Below are positions 7,093-17,192 of a DNA stretch of 45,272 nucleotides, piece by piece (within the stretch, counting starts at the first letter, position 1; each line of letters opens with the position of its first letter). A program made the translations under genes and the position numbers. Below the pieces are notes generated by a model, which saw nothing but the letters and a program-made list of their open reading frames with translations, did not search any database and was not told the DNA's origin. This stretch comes from Clostridioides difficile (GTDB lineage: Bacteria; Bacillota; Clostridia; Peptostreptococcales; Peptostreptococcaceae): NCBI RefSeq assembly GCF_900243075.1, contig NZ_OEZH01000134.1, positions 1 through 45,272 on the forward strand, written 5' to 3'.

Positions 7093-10000
7093 ATGGAAAG
7101 TATTAAGGAATATTTAGATAAGTTGGAAATTAATAATAGTGGTCTTGGAAAGCAACTTAAAGATGTTTACATAAATAGAGTAGTTTATTTTAAAGAAGAC
7201 AAAATAGTTTATTTTTATCTTACATCTAAAGACATTGTTTCTCATGAGCTTTTAGATAAATTTAAAGAAGAATTGATGTATAAACTCGATTATTTTAAAG
7301 ATATCAGAATGAAGATAAGGTTTACTGGTTTTGAAAGGAAATCCAATAAAGATGTTATAAAAAAATATTGGAACAATATATTGTATATATTAAAATATCT
7401 TTGCCCATCTATTGCAGGATGGTATAAACAAGTAGAATTTCTTTGTTTAGATGAAGAATTAAAAATAAAACTTCCAAAGGGCATATTTTATGAGCGATTA
7501 ATGAAAAAAAATGTAATCTATGTACTCAAAACTGTACTTAGTGAAGAGTTAGGATTAGATTTAAATATAACAATAGAAAAAGCTGTGGATGAAAAGGTAA
7601 ATAAAGAGAGACTTATAAGAATCAATGATAGAGAAATGGAAGAAAAAATTAGAGCTTTAGAAATTGGGAAAGTTAGTAAGTGTGAAGAAAGTGAAGAAGA
7701 AAGTTATGTCATTAAATCTGAAGTAGATGAAAATTTAATCTATGGAGATAATGCAAATGCTATGATTGAAAATATAGTTGAATTAAATGCATCTTCTGGA
7801 ACAGTTGCAGTTGTTGGGGATATATTTGATGTTGAAACTAAAGAACTTAAAAATGGAAAAATACTTATGATAGCATCAATTACAGATTATACTAGTTCAA
7901 TAAGCTGTAAACTATTTTTAACAGATACAAATAAAGATGGAGTACTTGAAAATGTCAAAAAAGGAGCTTACTTAAAAATAAAAGGTGACATAGTTTATGA
8001 TACATATCAAAGAGAAATTAGTATGATGATTAGTGGGATAAGAAAAGAAAGTAGACCAGAGAGAGAGGATAAGTCAGAGGAAAAAAGGGTAGAACTACAT
8101 GCACATACTCAAATGTCTTCTATGGATGCTATTTGCTCTGTTAAAAAGCTTGTAGAGCGTGCAGCTAAATGGGGTCACCCTGCTATTGCTATAACAGACC
8201 ATGGTGTTGTACAAGGCTTTCCAGATGCTATGAATGCAGGTAAGTCAAATAACATAAAAATACTTTATGGAGTAGAAGGATACTTGGTTGAAGATGATTC
8301 TCTTATTATAGAGGATGCAAATGATAAAGAACTTTCACAAACCTTTGTTGTATTTGATATAGAAACGACTGGATTTTCCAATACAAATGATAAAATAACT
8401 GAGATTGGTGCTGTAAAAATAGAAGATTTTAAAATTATAGATAGATTTAGTGAATTGATAAACCCTGAAAAAGATATTTCATATAAGATACAGGAATTAA
8501 CAGGAATAACTAACGAGTTAATTAAAGACAAGCCAACTATTGAAGAAGTTCTTCCTAAGTTTATGGAATTTGTTGGGGATAGTGTATTAGTAGCACATAA
8601 TGCAGAGTTTGATACAGGGTTTATATCACAAAAATGCAGAGAACAAGGTTTATTATATAATAATAAAAAAGTAGATACGCTTATGTTGGCAAGAGTAATG
8701 TTACCAAATTTAAAAAGACATAGATTAAATATTGTTGCTAAAGAACTTGGTATCCCTCTTTTAAATCACCATAGAGCAGTAGATGATGCTGAAGCTACAG
8801 CACTCATATTTAATAAATTTTTACAAATGCTTACAGAGAAAGGTGCGAAAACTTTAAGTGATGTAAACAATATACTTGGAAAAATTGATTATACAAAGCT
8901 TAGTACAAACCATATAACCTTGATAGCAAAGAATTCTGTAGGTATAAAAAATCTGTATAAAATAATTTCAGATGCACATGTAAATCATTTTTTTAGAGCT
9001 CCAAGAATCCTTAGAAGTGTATTAAATGAATATAAAGAAGGGTTAATAATTGGTTCGGCATGTGAAGCAGGAGTGGTTTTTCAAGCTGTAAAGAAAAATG
9101 TGTCTGATGAGGAAATGAAAAAAATAATAGATTTATATGATTATATTGAAGTAATGCCTATAGATAATAATAGATTTATGATTGATAAGGGAGAAGTTAA
9201 GGACGAGGAAGAGTTAAGAGAATTGAATAGAAAGCTAATTGATACAGCTAAAAAATTTAATAAAATTCCAGTAGCTACTGGGGATGTTCACTTTTTAGAT
9301 AAACATGAAGCTGTGTTAAGAAAAGTTCTTAAGTATTCTCAGGGGTTTAAAGTAGATGAAGAAGAAACTTATTTACACTTTAGAACAACAGATGAAATGT
9401 TAGAAGAGTTTAGTTATCTTGGTGAAGAATTAGCATATGAAGTTGTAGTTGAAAATAGCAACTTGATTGCTGATATGGTTGAAGATATAAAACCTATACC
9501 AGATGACACTTATCCTCCAATTATAGAGGGTTCAGATGTAGAACTAAGAGAAATGTGTTACAAAAAAGCCAAACGAATATATGGAGACCCAATACCAGAA
9601 ATAGTTCAAAAAAGACTGGATAGAGAATTAAATTCAATAATAAGCAATGGATATGCAGTTATGTATATTATAGCCCAAAAACTAGTTGCAAAATCTCTAT
9701 CAGATGGATATTTAGTTGGGTCAAGAGGTTCAGTTGGTTCATCTTTTGCAGCTACAATGAGTGATATAACAGAAGTTAACCCTCTTCCGGCACACTATAT
9801 ATGTGAAAATGAAGATTGTAAATATTCATTCTTTTATGAAATAGGTGAATGGGGTTCAGGTGTTGATTTACCAGATAAAGATTGCCCAAAATGTGGAAGA
9901 AAGCTTGCTAAGAATGGTCATGATATTCCATTTGAGGTATTTCTAGGTTTTGAAGGTGATAAAGAGCCAGATATAGACCTAAATTTCTCCGGAAATTATC

Positions 10001-11391
10001 AACCAATAATTCATAAATATACAGAAGAATTGTTTGGAGAAGGATATGTATACAGGGCTGGTACTATAGGTACTGTAGCAGAAAAAACAGCTTTTGGATA
10101 TGCAAGAAAGTATGTAGAAGAAAACAACATAAGTGTGCCAAATGCAGAAGTACTCAGACTTTCAAATGGTTGTACAGGAGTTAAAAGGACTTCTGGACAG
10201 CATCCTGGTGGAGTTATGGTTATACCAGACTATAAAGATGTATATGATTTTACACCTATTCAATATCCAGCAAATGATACTTCTTGTGGTGTAATAACCA
10301 CTCACTTTGACTATCACTCAATAAGTGGTAGAATACTTAAATTAGACATACTTGGACACGACGGTCCTACCATCATAAGAATGCTTGAAGATATTACTGG
10401 AATTAATATAACAGAAATTCCATTGGATGATAAGGAAACTATGTCTTTATTTACATCTACAGAAGCATTAGGAGTTACTCCAGAAGAGATAAATTGTCCT
10501 ATAGGTTGTCTTGCTGTACCTGAATTTGGAACTAAGTTCGTACGACAAATGCTACTTGACACCAAGCCTACTACATTTGCAGAGCTTGTACGTATATCTG
10601 GTCTTTCTCATGGTACAGATGTTTGGGTAAACAATGCACAAGACTTAGTTAGAGAAGACATAGTTGGATTAAAAGATGTTATATCGACACGAGATGACAT
10701 CATGAACTATTTAATATTTAAAGGATTACCTCCAAAAATGAGTTTTACAATAATGGAAAGTGTAAGAAAAGGTAAAGGTTTAAAACCAGAACACATTGAA
10801 GAAATGAAAAAAAACAATGTTCCAGAATGGTATATAGGCTCATGTAAAAAGATTAAGTATATGTTCCCAAAAGCACATGCAGTTGCTTATGTTATGACAT
10901 CATTTAGAATTGCATATTGTAAAGTTCACTATCCAGAGGCATTTTATGCTACTTATTTTACTACAAAAGTTGAGGATTTTGATGCAGATTTAATTGTTAA
11001 GGGATTGGATGCTATAAAATCAAAAATAAACGAAATTGAGTCGCTGGGAAATGATGCAACTACAAAAGAAAAAGGTATGTTAACTGTATTAGAAGTTGCT
11101 CTTGAAATGTATGCTAGAGGAATAAAATTGTTACCAGTTGATATATATAAATCAGATGCGACTGAGTTTATAGTTGTAGGAGAAAAAACATTACTTCCAC
11201 CAATGGCAGCAATACAAGGTCTTGGAGGAAATGCTGCTATAAACATCCAAAATGAAAGAAAAAATGGTGAATTTATATCAAAAGAAGATTTGAGAAAGAG
11301 AACAAAAATATCAAAAACGGTAATAGAAACTCTTACTAATCATGGTTCACTTGAGAATATGAGTGAGAAAAATCAATTGTCACTGTTTTAA
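7093..11391 (+). CDS. polC: DNA polymerase III alpha subunit, PolC type
   Basis: This is the replicative DNA polymerase of low-GC Gram-positives, carrying its own proofreading exonuclease. It has 1432 aa, normal for PolC. Domain order is N-terminal region, OB-fold (about 235-315), PHP domain beginning HAHTQMSS (His336, His338), a DnaQ-like 3'-5' exonuclease inserted in PHP with FDIETTG (421-427, Asp422 and Glu424), the rest of PHP, a Cys4 zinc site (CENEDC and CPKCG), the palm with PDIDLNFSG (catalytic Asp960 and Asp962), then fingers and a C-terminal helical region. AAAGGAGG precedes the ATG. It is monocistronic, between acd and the rimP operon. Confidence 0.97.
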   Translation: MESIKEYLDKLEINNSGLGKQLKDVYINRVVYFKEDKIVYFYLTSKDIVSHELLDKFKEELMYKLDYFKDIRMKIRFTGFERKSNKDVIKKYWNNILYILKYLCPSIAGWYKQVEFLCLDEELKIKLPKGIFYERLMKKNVIYVLKTVLSEELGLDLNITIEKAVDEKVNKERLIRINDREMEEKIRALEIGKVSKCEESEEESYVIKSEVDENLIYGDNANAMIENIVELNASSGTVAVVGDIFDVETKELKNGKILMIASITDYTSSISCKLFLTDTNKDGVLENVKKGAYLKIKGDIVYDTYQREISMMISGIRKESRPEREDKSEEKRVELHAHTQMSSMDAICSVKKLVERAAKWGHPAIAITDHGVVQGFPDAMNAGKSNNIKILYGVEGYLVEDDSLIIEDANDKELSQTFVVFDIETTGFSNTNDKITEIGAVKIEDFKIIDRFSELINPEKDISYKIQELTGITNELIKDKPTIEEVLPKFMEFVGDSVLVAHNAEFDTGFISQKCREQGLLYNNKKVDTLMLARVMLPNLKRHRLNIVAKELGIPLLNHHRAVDDAEATALIFNKFLQMLTEKGAKTLSDVNNILGKIDYTKLSTNHITLIAKNSVGIKNLYKIISDAHVNHFFRAPRILRSVLNEYKEGLIIGSACEAGVVFQAVKKNVSDEEMKKIIDLYDYIEVMPIDNNRFMIDKGEVKDEEELRELNRKLIDTAKKFNKIPVATGDVHFLDKHEAVLRKVLKYSQGFKVDEEETYLHFRTTDEMLEEFSYLGEELAYEVVVENSNLIADMVEDIKPIPDDTYPPIIEGSDVELREMCYKKAKRIYGDPIPEIVQKRLDRELNSIISNGYAVMYIIAQKLVAKSLSDGYLVGSRGSVGSSFAATMSDITEVNPLPAHYICENEDCKYSFFYEIGEWGSGVDLPDKDCPKCGRKLAKNGHDIPFEVFLGFEGDKEPDIDLNFSGNYQPIIHKYTEELFGEGYVYRAGTIGTVAEKTAFGYARKYVEENNISVPNAEVLRLSNGCTGVKRTSGQHPGGVMVIPDYKDVYDFTPIQYPANDTSCGVITTHFDYHSISGRILKLDILGHDGPTIIRMLEDITGINITEIPLDDKETMSLFTSTEALGVTPEEINCPIGCLAVPEFGTKFVRQMLLDTKPTTFAELVRISGLSHGTDVWVNNAQDLVREDIVGLKDVISTRDDIMNYLIFKGLPPKMSFTIMESVRKGKGLKPEHIEEMKKNNVPEWYIGSCKKIKYMFPKAHAVAYVMTSFRIAYCKVHYPEAFYATYFTTKVEDFDADLIVKGLDAIKSKINEIESLGNDATTKEKGMLTVLEVALEMYARGIKLLPVDIYKSDATEFIVVGEKTLLPPMAAIQGLGGNAAINIQNERKNGEFISKEDLRKRTKISKTVIETLTNHGSLENMSEKNQLSLF

Positions 11392-11405
11392 GTTAGTTTA
11401 AAAAG

Positions 11406-11434
11406 TTGCAAATAAAAGAATTTTATGATATCAT
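11406..11434 (+). promoter_or_regulatory. Candidate promoter of the rimP-nusA-infB operon
   Basis: TTGCAA (11406-11411) and TATCAT (11429-11434) are spaced by 17 bp. Transcription would begin near 11441, only about 25 nt before the intrinsic terminator at 11466, which would then lie in the leader of rimP. Both boxes are one or two bases off consensus. Confidence 0.5.
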
Positions 11435-11465
11435 AGTATAGAAAATAGTATACTTTGCAGAAACT

Positions 11466-11498
11466 AAGAGTGAGACAGCTGTTCTCACTCTTTTATTT
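11466..11498 (+). terminator. Intrinsic terminator before rimP; polC end and possible leader attenuator
   Basis: A perfect 10-bp stem, AAGAGTGAGA (11466-11475) with TCTCACTCTT (11483-11492), has a 7-nt loop and is followed by TTATTTTA. It ends polC transcription. If the promoter at 11406-11434 is used, it also controls read-through into the nusA operon. Confidence 0.8.
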
Positions 11499-11595
11499 TA
11501 AATATATTATTAAAAAACTAGTTTTAGTTTTATTAAATGTATTTTGTTTAAGATTATAGGAACTGGTCATTTACAATTGAATAGGAGGAAATTTA

Positions 11596-12057
11596 ATGAA
11601 AAAAAATTTAGAAGCTACAATCGAAGAGATTGTAACTAAAATAACAGATGAACATGGATTTGAAATGGTTGATGTTGAATATGTAAAAGAAGCAGGAGAA
11701 TACTACTTAAGAGTATACATAGATAAAGAAGAAGGAATATCTTTAAACGAATGTGAATTAGTTAGTAGAGAATTAAGCCCAATACTTGATGAAAAAGACC
11801 CTATAAAAGAGAATTATTTTTTAGAGGTATCCTCTCCAGGACTTGATAGAGCATTAAAAAAAGACAGAGATTTTGTGAGATACCAAGGTAGAGATGTAGA
11901 TTTGAAATTATATAAACCATTAAATGGATGTAAACAATTTGAAGGTGAACTTGTAGGACTAACAGAAGATAATAATATAAAAATCCTTGTAAATGGTAAA
12001 GAAATGGAATTTAATAGAAAAGATGTTGCTATTGTCAGATTAGCAATAAAGTTTTAG
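11596..12057 (+). CDS. rimP: Ribosome maturation factor RimP
   Basis: RimP helps assemble the 30S subunit. The 153-aa protein has the two-domain RimP plan: an N-terminal alpha/beta domain beginning EATIEEIVTKITDEHGFE with the characteristic VDVEYVKE strand and RVYIDKEEGISLNECELVSRELS, and a C-terminal Sm-like barrel with SSPGLDRALKK, FEGELVGLTEDNNIKI and FNRKDVAIVRL. AGGAGG lies 8 nt before the ATG. It opens the run rimP-nusA-ylxR-ylxQ-infB-rbfA-nrnA-truB, an arrangement conserved across Firmicutes; nusA starts 30 nt after its stop. Confidence 0.95.
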   Translation: MKKNLEATIEEIVTKITDEHGFEMVDVEYVKEAGEYYLRVYIDKEEGISLNECELVSRELSPILDEKDPIKENYFLEVSSPGLDRALKKDRDFVRYQGRDVDLKLYKPLNGCKQFEGELVGLTEDNNIKILVNGKEMEFNRKDVAIVRLAIKF

Positions 12058-12087
12058 TGGTATATTAAATAGGGAGGATATAAAAAA

Positions 12088-13242
12088 ATGAATCATGAAT
12101 TTATGGAAGCATTAGATGAATTAGTAGTTGATAGAGGTATAGACAAAGAGATACTTATAGATACTATAGAACAAGCTCTTTTAACTGCATACAAGAAAAA
12201 CTTTGGTTCAGCACAAAATGTTAGAGTTGAGTTTGATAGAGACAAGGGAGATATAAAAGTATTTTCTCAAAGAGTTGTTGTTGATGAATCAGATTTATAT
12301 GATACTTTCTTAGAAATAGAGTTAGCGGATGCTAGAGAGATAAATCCTAATTATGAATTAGGTGATATTATAGAACATGAAGTTACTCCTAAAAACTTTG
12401 GAAGAATTGCAGCTCAGACAGCAAAACAAGTAGTTGTTCAAAGAATAAGAGAAGCTGAGAGAGAAATAGTGTATAATGAATTTATAGAAAAAGAAAATGA
12501 AATAGTTACAGGAGAGGTTGCTAGAGCAAATAAAAATGTTGTTTATGTAAACCTTGGAAGAATAGAAGGTGTAATGACTCAAAGTGAGCAAATACCATTT
12601 GAGAATTATAAAGCAGGTCAAAAGATAAAATTCTATATACTTGAAGTTAAAAAGACTAACAAAGGACCTCAAATAGTTGTATCAAGAAGTCATCCAGGTC
12701 TAGTAAAGAGATTGTTTGAAGAAGAAGTTCCTGAAATATATGAAGGAATAGTTCAAATAAAATCTGTAGCAAGAGAAGCTGGATCAAGAACTAAAATGGC
12801 AGTAAGATCTATAGATGAAAAAATAGACCCAATTGGAGCTTGTGTTGGACCAAAAGGACTTAGAGTAAAAAATATAGTGGATGAACTTGGTGATGAAAAA
12901 ATAGATATAATAAAATACAGTGAAGATCCAGCAGAGTTTATATCAGCAGCACTTAGCCCATCAAAAGTTGTTAGAGTAGATATAAATGAAGATGAAAAGT
13001 CTGCTTTAGTAATCGTTCCAGATTATCAGCTATCACTTGCTATAGGAAAGGAAGGTCAAAATGCAAGACTTGCAGCAAAATTGACTAACTGGAAAATAGA
13101 TATTAAGAGCGAATCTCAAGCAGAACAAGAAATGTTAAATCTTGAAAATTCCAAAAAAATAGAAGAAGAGGATGTTAAAGCTGAATTTATCAACCAAGAA
13201 GAGTTAGATACTTCAGATGATAATTTTAATGAAGAAGAGTAA
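12088..13242 (+). CDS. nusA: Transcription elongation/termination factor NusA
   Basis: NusA binds RNA polymerase and nascent RNA, stimulating pausing and intrinsic termination. The 384-aa protein has the Firmicute form: an N-terminal RNAP-binding domain (about 1-125), an S1 domain (about 135-200, EIVTGEVARANKNVVYVNLG), and two KH domains (about 205-345; GACVGPKGLRVKNI and IGKEGQNARLAAKLT are the GXXG loops). It lacks the C-terminal acidic repeats of proteobacterial NusA, as expected, and ends in an acidic tail. GGGAGG precedes the ATG. ylxR follows after a few nucleotides, inside the same operon. Confidence 0.97.
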   Translation: MNHEFMEALDELVVDRGIDKEILIDTIEQALLTAYKKNFGSAQNVRVEFDRDKGDIKVFSQRVVVDESDLYDTFLEIELADAREINPNYELGDIIEHEVTPKNFGRIAAQTAKQVVVQRIREAEREIVYNEFIEKENEIVTGEVARANKNVVYVNLGRIEGVMTQSEQIPFENYKAGQKIKFYILEVKKTNKGPQIVVSRSHPGLVKRLFEEEVPEIYEGIVQIKSVAREAGSRTKMAVRSIDEKIDPIGACVGPKGLRVKNIVDELGDEKIDIIKYSEDPAEFISAALSPSKVVRVDINEDEKSALVIVPDYQLSLAIGKEGQNARLAAKLTNWKIDIKSESQAEQEMLNLENSKKIEEEDVKAEFINQEELDTSDDNFNEEE

Positions 13243-13254
13243 GGAGGGATGATT

Positions 13255-13530
13255 TTGAAAAAAGTAAAAAAAGTACCTCAAAGAAAATGCATAGCATGTC
13301 AAGATAGAGACTCTAAAAAAGAGCTTATAAGAATAGTTAAAAATAAAGAAGGAAAAATATTTTTAGACCCAACAGGAAGAGCTAATGGAAGAGGAGCATA
13401 TGTATGTAAAAGCTCTGAATGTCTAAAAAAAGCTATAAAAAGTAAAGCATTAAATAAAGCTTTTAAGATAGATGTTCCTGATGAAGTCTATGATAATCTA
13501 CTTATGGAGTTAGAAGAATATGAAAAATAA
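13255..13530 (+). CDS. ylxR: YlxR/RnpM family RNA-binding protein
   Basis: This is a small basic protein of the YlxR (DUF448) family; a Bacillus member was reported to bind RNase P RNA and renamed RnpM. The 91 aa contain the family signatures RKCIACQ near the N-terminus and GRANGRGAYVC with a following SSECLKKA helix. The frame opens at ATG 13249, but that codon abuts AAGGAGGG (13241-13248); the TTG at 13255 is 7-8 nt from GGAGG and is preferred. It overlaps the L7Ae-like gene by 11 nt, implying translational coupling within the nusA-infB operon. Confidence 0.9.
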   Translation: MKKVKKVPQRKCIACQDRDSKKELIRIVKNKEGKIFLDPTGRANGRGAYVCKSSECLKKAIKSKALNKAFKIDVPDEVYDNLLMELEEYEK

Positions 13531-13831
13531 TAAAGAAAAAGTACTTTCGTTCTTAGGACTCGCAACTCGTGCCGGGAAAATAGTGTCTGGTGATGATTCA
13601 ACTTTGCTTGACCTTAAAAAAGGAAAAGTAAGTTTGATTTTGATAGCAGAAGATGCGTCAAATAATACTAAAAAACTTTTTAAAGATAAATCAACTTTTA
13701 GAAATATTCCATATCTATTTTTTTCAACAAAAGAGGAAATAGGATTTGCAATAGGAAAATCTCCAAGGGCAGTTGTAGGAATAAAAGATGAAAATTTTTC
13801 TAAAAAGATAATTGAATTAATAGAAATTTAA
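13520..13831 (+). CDS. ylxQ: L7Ae/YlxQ-family ribosomal-like protein
   Basis: This is a 103-aa protein of the L7Ae/L30e/Gadd45 RNA-binding fold, the family that recognises kink-turns. It begins with KVLSFLGLATRAGKIVSGDD, the YlxQ signature, and continues with KVSLILIAEDAS and IPYLFFSTKEEIGFAIGKSPRAVVGI. Always found between nusA and infB in Firmicutes, it is thought to be ribosome-associated, but its role is not firmly established. It overlaps ylxR by 11 nt. Confidence 0.9.
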   Translation: MKNNKEKVLSFLGLATRAGKIVSGDDSTLLDLKKGKVSLILIAEDASNNTKKLFKDKSTFRNIPYLFFSTKEEIGFAIGKSPRAVVGIKDENFSKKIIELIEI

Positions 13832-13852
13832 AATAAAATAGGGGGTGATCTT

Positions 13853-15793
13853 GTGTCAAAAACAAGAGTATACCAAATAGCAGAAGAATTAAATATATCA
13901 AATGAAGAGCTTATAAATAAGTTAGCTGAATTAGATATAAATGTAACTGACAAAGATTCAGTATTAGAAGGTGAAGAGTTAGAATTAGCACTTGAAATGT
14001 TAGGTGAAGATTCATCTCAAGAAAATGGAAATGTTATAGAAATAGATGGAAAGTTGACAGTACAAGTATTAGCAACGAGATTAGATAAATCTCCATCAGA
14101 AATAATTATGAAGCTTATGAAAATGGGAACTATGGCAACAATAAATCAAGAGATAAGTTTTGAGATTGCTGCCTTAGCTGCCAAAGACTATGGATTTGAA
14201 TTAACAGTAGCTGAAAGTGATGATACAGAAGCTTTAGAAATAGAAGCTTTAATGGAAATTGAAGAAGATAAAGAAGAGGATTTAAAACCTAGACCACCAG
14301 TTGTTACAGTTATGGGACATGTTGACCATGGTAAGACATCTTTACTAGATGCAATAAGAAAAACTGATGTAATTTCAGGTGAAGCTGGAGGAATAACTCA
14401 GCATATAGGTGCTTCAGAAGTTAAAATCAATGGACAAAAAATAGTATTTTTAGATACTCCAGGACATGAGGCTTTTACATCAATGAGAGCAAGAGGAGCA
14501 CAAGTTACAGATATAGCAATACTAGTAGTTGCAGCAGATGATGGTATAATGCCTCAAACAGTGGAAGCTATAAACCATGCTAAAGCAGCAGGTGTGCCTT
14601 TAATAGTTGCTATAAATAAAATAGATAAGCCAGGTGCAAATCCAGATAAAGTTAAACAAGAATTAGCAGACCAAGGATTATTGGTTGAAGATTGGGGCGG
14701 AGAAGTAATAGCAGTTCCAGTATCAGCTAAGAAAAAAGAGGGAATAGATACACTTTTAGAAATGGTATTATTGGTTGCTGAAATGGAAGAATTGAGAGCA
14801 AATCCAAATAAAAGAGCAGTAGGAACTGTTATAGAAGCTGAGCTTGATAAAGGAAGAGGGCCAGTTGCAACAGTACTTGTTCAAGGTGGTACTTTAACAG
14901 TAGGTGATCCAATCGTTGCAGGTGTTGCATGTGGTAAAGTTAGAGCAATGATAAATGCAAAAGGTAAAAGAGTAAAAACAGCAGGACCATCTACAGCAGT
15001 TGAGATATTAGGTTTATCAGAAGTTCCACAAGGTGGAGACCAATTTGTAGAAGTTCCAACTGATAAAATTGCTAGAAGTGTAGCAGCAAGAAGACAGCAA
15101 ATAGTTAGAGATGAAATGTTAAAATCAACTCAAAGATTATCACTAGATGCTTTGTTTAGTCAAATGAGCGAAGGTTCTATAAAAGACCTTAATATAGTTA
15201 TAAAAGCAGATGTACAAGGTTCAGTACAAGCAGTTAAACAATCTTTAGAAAAATTATCAAATGAAGAAGTACAAGTTAAAGTAATACATGGAGGTGTTGG
15301 AGCTGTAACTGAATCAGACATATTACTTGCAGCAGCCTCTAATGCAATAATAATAGGATTCAATGTAAGACCAGTTCCAGGTGCAGAATCTTTAGGAGAA
15401 AAAGAAAATGTTGACATAAGAACATATACTATAATATACAAGGCCATAGAAGATATACAAGCTGCTATGACTGGTATGTTAGACCCTGAATATGTTGATG
15501 AAGAAACAGGAAAAGCTGAAATAAGAGAAATATATAAAATATCTGGTGTTGGAACAGTAGCTGGATGTTATGTGACTAATGGCAAGATATTTAGAAACTG
15601 TAAAGTAAGATTAGTTAGAGATAGTATAATAATACATGAAGGTGAGCTTGCAGCACTTAAGAGATTTAAAGATGATGTAAAAGAAGTTAATTCTGGATAC
15701 GAATGTGGTATGAGTTTTGTAAATTATAATGATATAAAAGAAGGCGACATAGTAGAAGCTTATATAACTAAAGAAGTAGAAAGAAAATTATAA
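13853..15793 (+). CDS. infB: Translation initiation factor IF-2
   Basis: IF2 is the GTPase that brings fMet-tRNA to the 30S subunit and promotes subunit joining. The 646-aa protein is the short form, without the long repetitive N-terminus of enterobacterial IF2. It has IF2_N helices (1-55 and about 60-110), an acidic linker, and a G domain with GHVDHGKT (155-162), [13 protein letters not shown] and SAKKKEG. Domains II-IV follow, ending with the fMet-tRNA-binding barrel. It starts at GTG, with GGGGGTGAT just upstream. It sits 21 nt after ylxQ and ahead of rbfA in the same operon. Confidence 0.97.
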   Translation: MSKTRVYQIAEELNISNEELINKLAELDINVTDKDSVLEGEELELALEMLGEDSSQENGNVIEIDGKLTVQVLATRLDKSPSEIIMKLMKMGTMATINQEISFEIAALAAKDYGFELTVAESDDTEALEIEALMEIEEDKEEDLKPRPPVVTVMGHVDHGKTSLLDAIRKTDVISGEAGGITQHIGASEVKINGQKIVFLDTPGHEAFTSMRARGAQVTDIAILVVAADDGIMPQTVEAINHAKAAGVPLIVAINKIDKPGANPDKVKQELADQGLLVEDWGGEVIAVPVSAKKKEGIDTLLEMVLLVAEMEELRANPNKRAVGTVIEAELDKGRGPVATVLVQGGTLTVGDPIVAGVACGKVRAMINAKGKRVKTAGPSTAVEILGLSEVPQGGDQFVEVPTDKIARSVAARRQQIVRDEMLKSTQRLSLDALFSQMSEGSIKDLNIVIKADVQGSVQAVKQSLEKLSNEEVQVKVIHGGVGAVTESDILLAAASNAIIIGFNVRPVPGAESLGEKENVDIRTYTIIYKAIEDIQAAMTGMLDPEYVDEETGKAEIREIYKISGVGTVAGCYVTNGKIFRNCKVRLVRDSIIIHEGELAALKRFKDDVKEVNSGYECGMSFVNYNDIKEGDIVEAYITKEVERKL

Positions 15794-15835
15794 ATTCGTA
15801 TCAAAGAAAATCAGTTAGTAAAGAAGGTCGATGGT

Positions 15836-16216
15836 ATGGCATCATATAATAGAACAAGAAGGATAGCAGAAGAAATAAGAAAAGTAGTAAGTACTATGCT
15901 TATAAATGGAGTAAAAGACCCTAGAATAACATCTATGGTAAGCGTAACTGATGTAGAAGTTACAAATGACTTAAGATATGCTTATGTATATGTGAGTATT
16001 TTAGGTGGAGATGAAGAATCTACACTAACAGGACTTAAAAGTGCTGGAGGGTATATAAGAAGAGAAGTAGGAAAAAATATAAAACTTAGATATATTCCTG
16101 AAATAATCTTTAAAATTGATGATTCAATAGAAAAAGGAATGTATATGGATAGCCTTATAAAAAGAGTTAATAAAACAAATACTCAACAAAATGAGGATAA
16201 AAATTATGATGAATAA
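15836..16216 (+). CDS. rbfA: 30S ribosome-binding factor RbfA
   Basis: RbfA is a KH-like factor for late 16S maturation and cold adaptation. The 126-aa protein opens with the family pattern RTRRIAEEIRKVVSTML, then VKDPRITSMVSVTDVEVTN, AYVYVSILG and RYIPEIIFKIDDSIEKGMYM. It lies 42 nt after infB. Its 3' end overlaps the start of the NrnA-like gene by 11 nt, indicating coupled translation. Confidence 0.95.
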   Translation: MASYNRTRRIAEEIRKVVSTMLINGVKDPRITSMVSVTDVEVTNDLRYAYVYVSILGGDEESTLTGLKSAGGYIRREVGKNIKLRYIPEIIFKIDDSIEKGMYMDSLIKRVNKTNTQQNEDKNYDE

Positions 16217-17180
16217 TATGGATAGTATTATAAATTATATTTATGAGGGTGACTATTTTATAGTTACCTCTCATATTAGTCCAGATGGAGATAACATTGG
16301 TTCTACACTTTCAATGTATTATACATTAAAAAAATTAGGAAAAAATGTATATTATGTACTTGATGATGAAGCTCCATTAAATCTAAAATTTTTGGTTGAA
16401 GGTGTAAAAATCTATAAATCTAATGAATTTGATATAAATAAGTATTCTCTAATAGCACTTGATTGTGGAGATGAAATGAGAATATGTGTGAGTGATGAAA
16501 TCAAAAATAATGCATCAAAATTAATCTGTATTGACCATCATGCTAGTAATGATTCATATGGTGATTTAAATTATGTAGATATTGATGCATCTTCTACATG
16601 TGAATTAGTTTATAATTTATTGGTTAGATTCCAGAAAATAAAAGATATTAAGATTATAAATAAAGATATAGCAACATGCTTATATACAGGTCTTGTAACT
16701 GATACTGGAAATTTTTCATATTCAAATGTACATGCAAGTAGTTTTGAAATGGCAAAGAATTTACTTGTTTTAGGTGCAGAAAAAAATACTATAATACAAA
16801 ATATATATCAAAGTAATTCTTCTGACTATTACAAATTGTTAGGAGAAGCTTTAAAAGCTTTGGAGATATTTGATTCAAAGGTATCTAGTATAGTTTTAAC
16901 CCAAGATATGATGAATAGAAACAATATTAGTTTCAATGACGTTGATGGAATAACAACATATACAAGGGATATAAAAGATATTGAAGTTGGAATTCTATTT
17001 AAAGAGAAAAAAGAAGATGAAATTAAAGTAAGTTTTAGGTCAAAAAATTATGTTGATGTAAGTGAAATAGCCAAGTTATTTGGTGGTGGTGGTCATATAA
17101 GGGCTGCTGGATGTACTATTAAAGATAGTGTTGATAATGCAAAAAAAATGGTACTAGAGGCAGTGTTAAAATCAATTTAA
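16206..17180 (+). CDS. nrnA: DHH/DHHA1 phosphoesterase, NrnA-type oligoribonuclease
   Basis: NrnA-type enzymes degrade 2-5 nt RNA fragments and in some species dephosphorylate pAp. The 324-aa protein has the N-terminal DHH metal motifs SHISPDGDNIGS (His23, Asp27, Asp29), DCGDE and DHHAS (110-114), DTGNF, and a C-terminal DHHA1 domain ending GGGGHIRAAGC. The frame opens at 16191, but GAGGA (16193-16197) lies 8 nt before ATG 16206, which is used here. Its position after rbfA and before truB is standard in Firmicutes and supports a role in RNA turnover. Confidence 0.9.
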   Translation: MMNNMDSIINYIYEGDYFIVTSHISPDGDNIGSTLSMYYTLKKLGKNVYYVLDDEAPLNLKFLVEGVKIYKSNEFDINKYSLIALDCGDEMRICVSDEIKNNASKLICIDHHASNDSYGDLNYVDIDASSTCELVYNLLVRFQKIKDIKIINKDIATCLYTGLVTDTGNFSYSNVHASSFEMAKNLLVLGAEKNTIIQNIYQSNSSDYYKLLGEALKALEIFDSKVSSIVLTQDMMNRNNISFNDVDGITTYTRDIKDIEVGILFKEKKEDEIKVSFRSKNYVDVSEIAKLFGGGGHIRAAGCTIKDSVDNAKKMVLEAVLKSI

Positions 17181-17192
17181 GGTGACAGTAAA

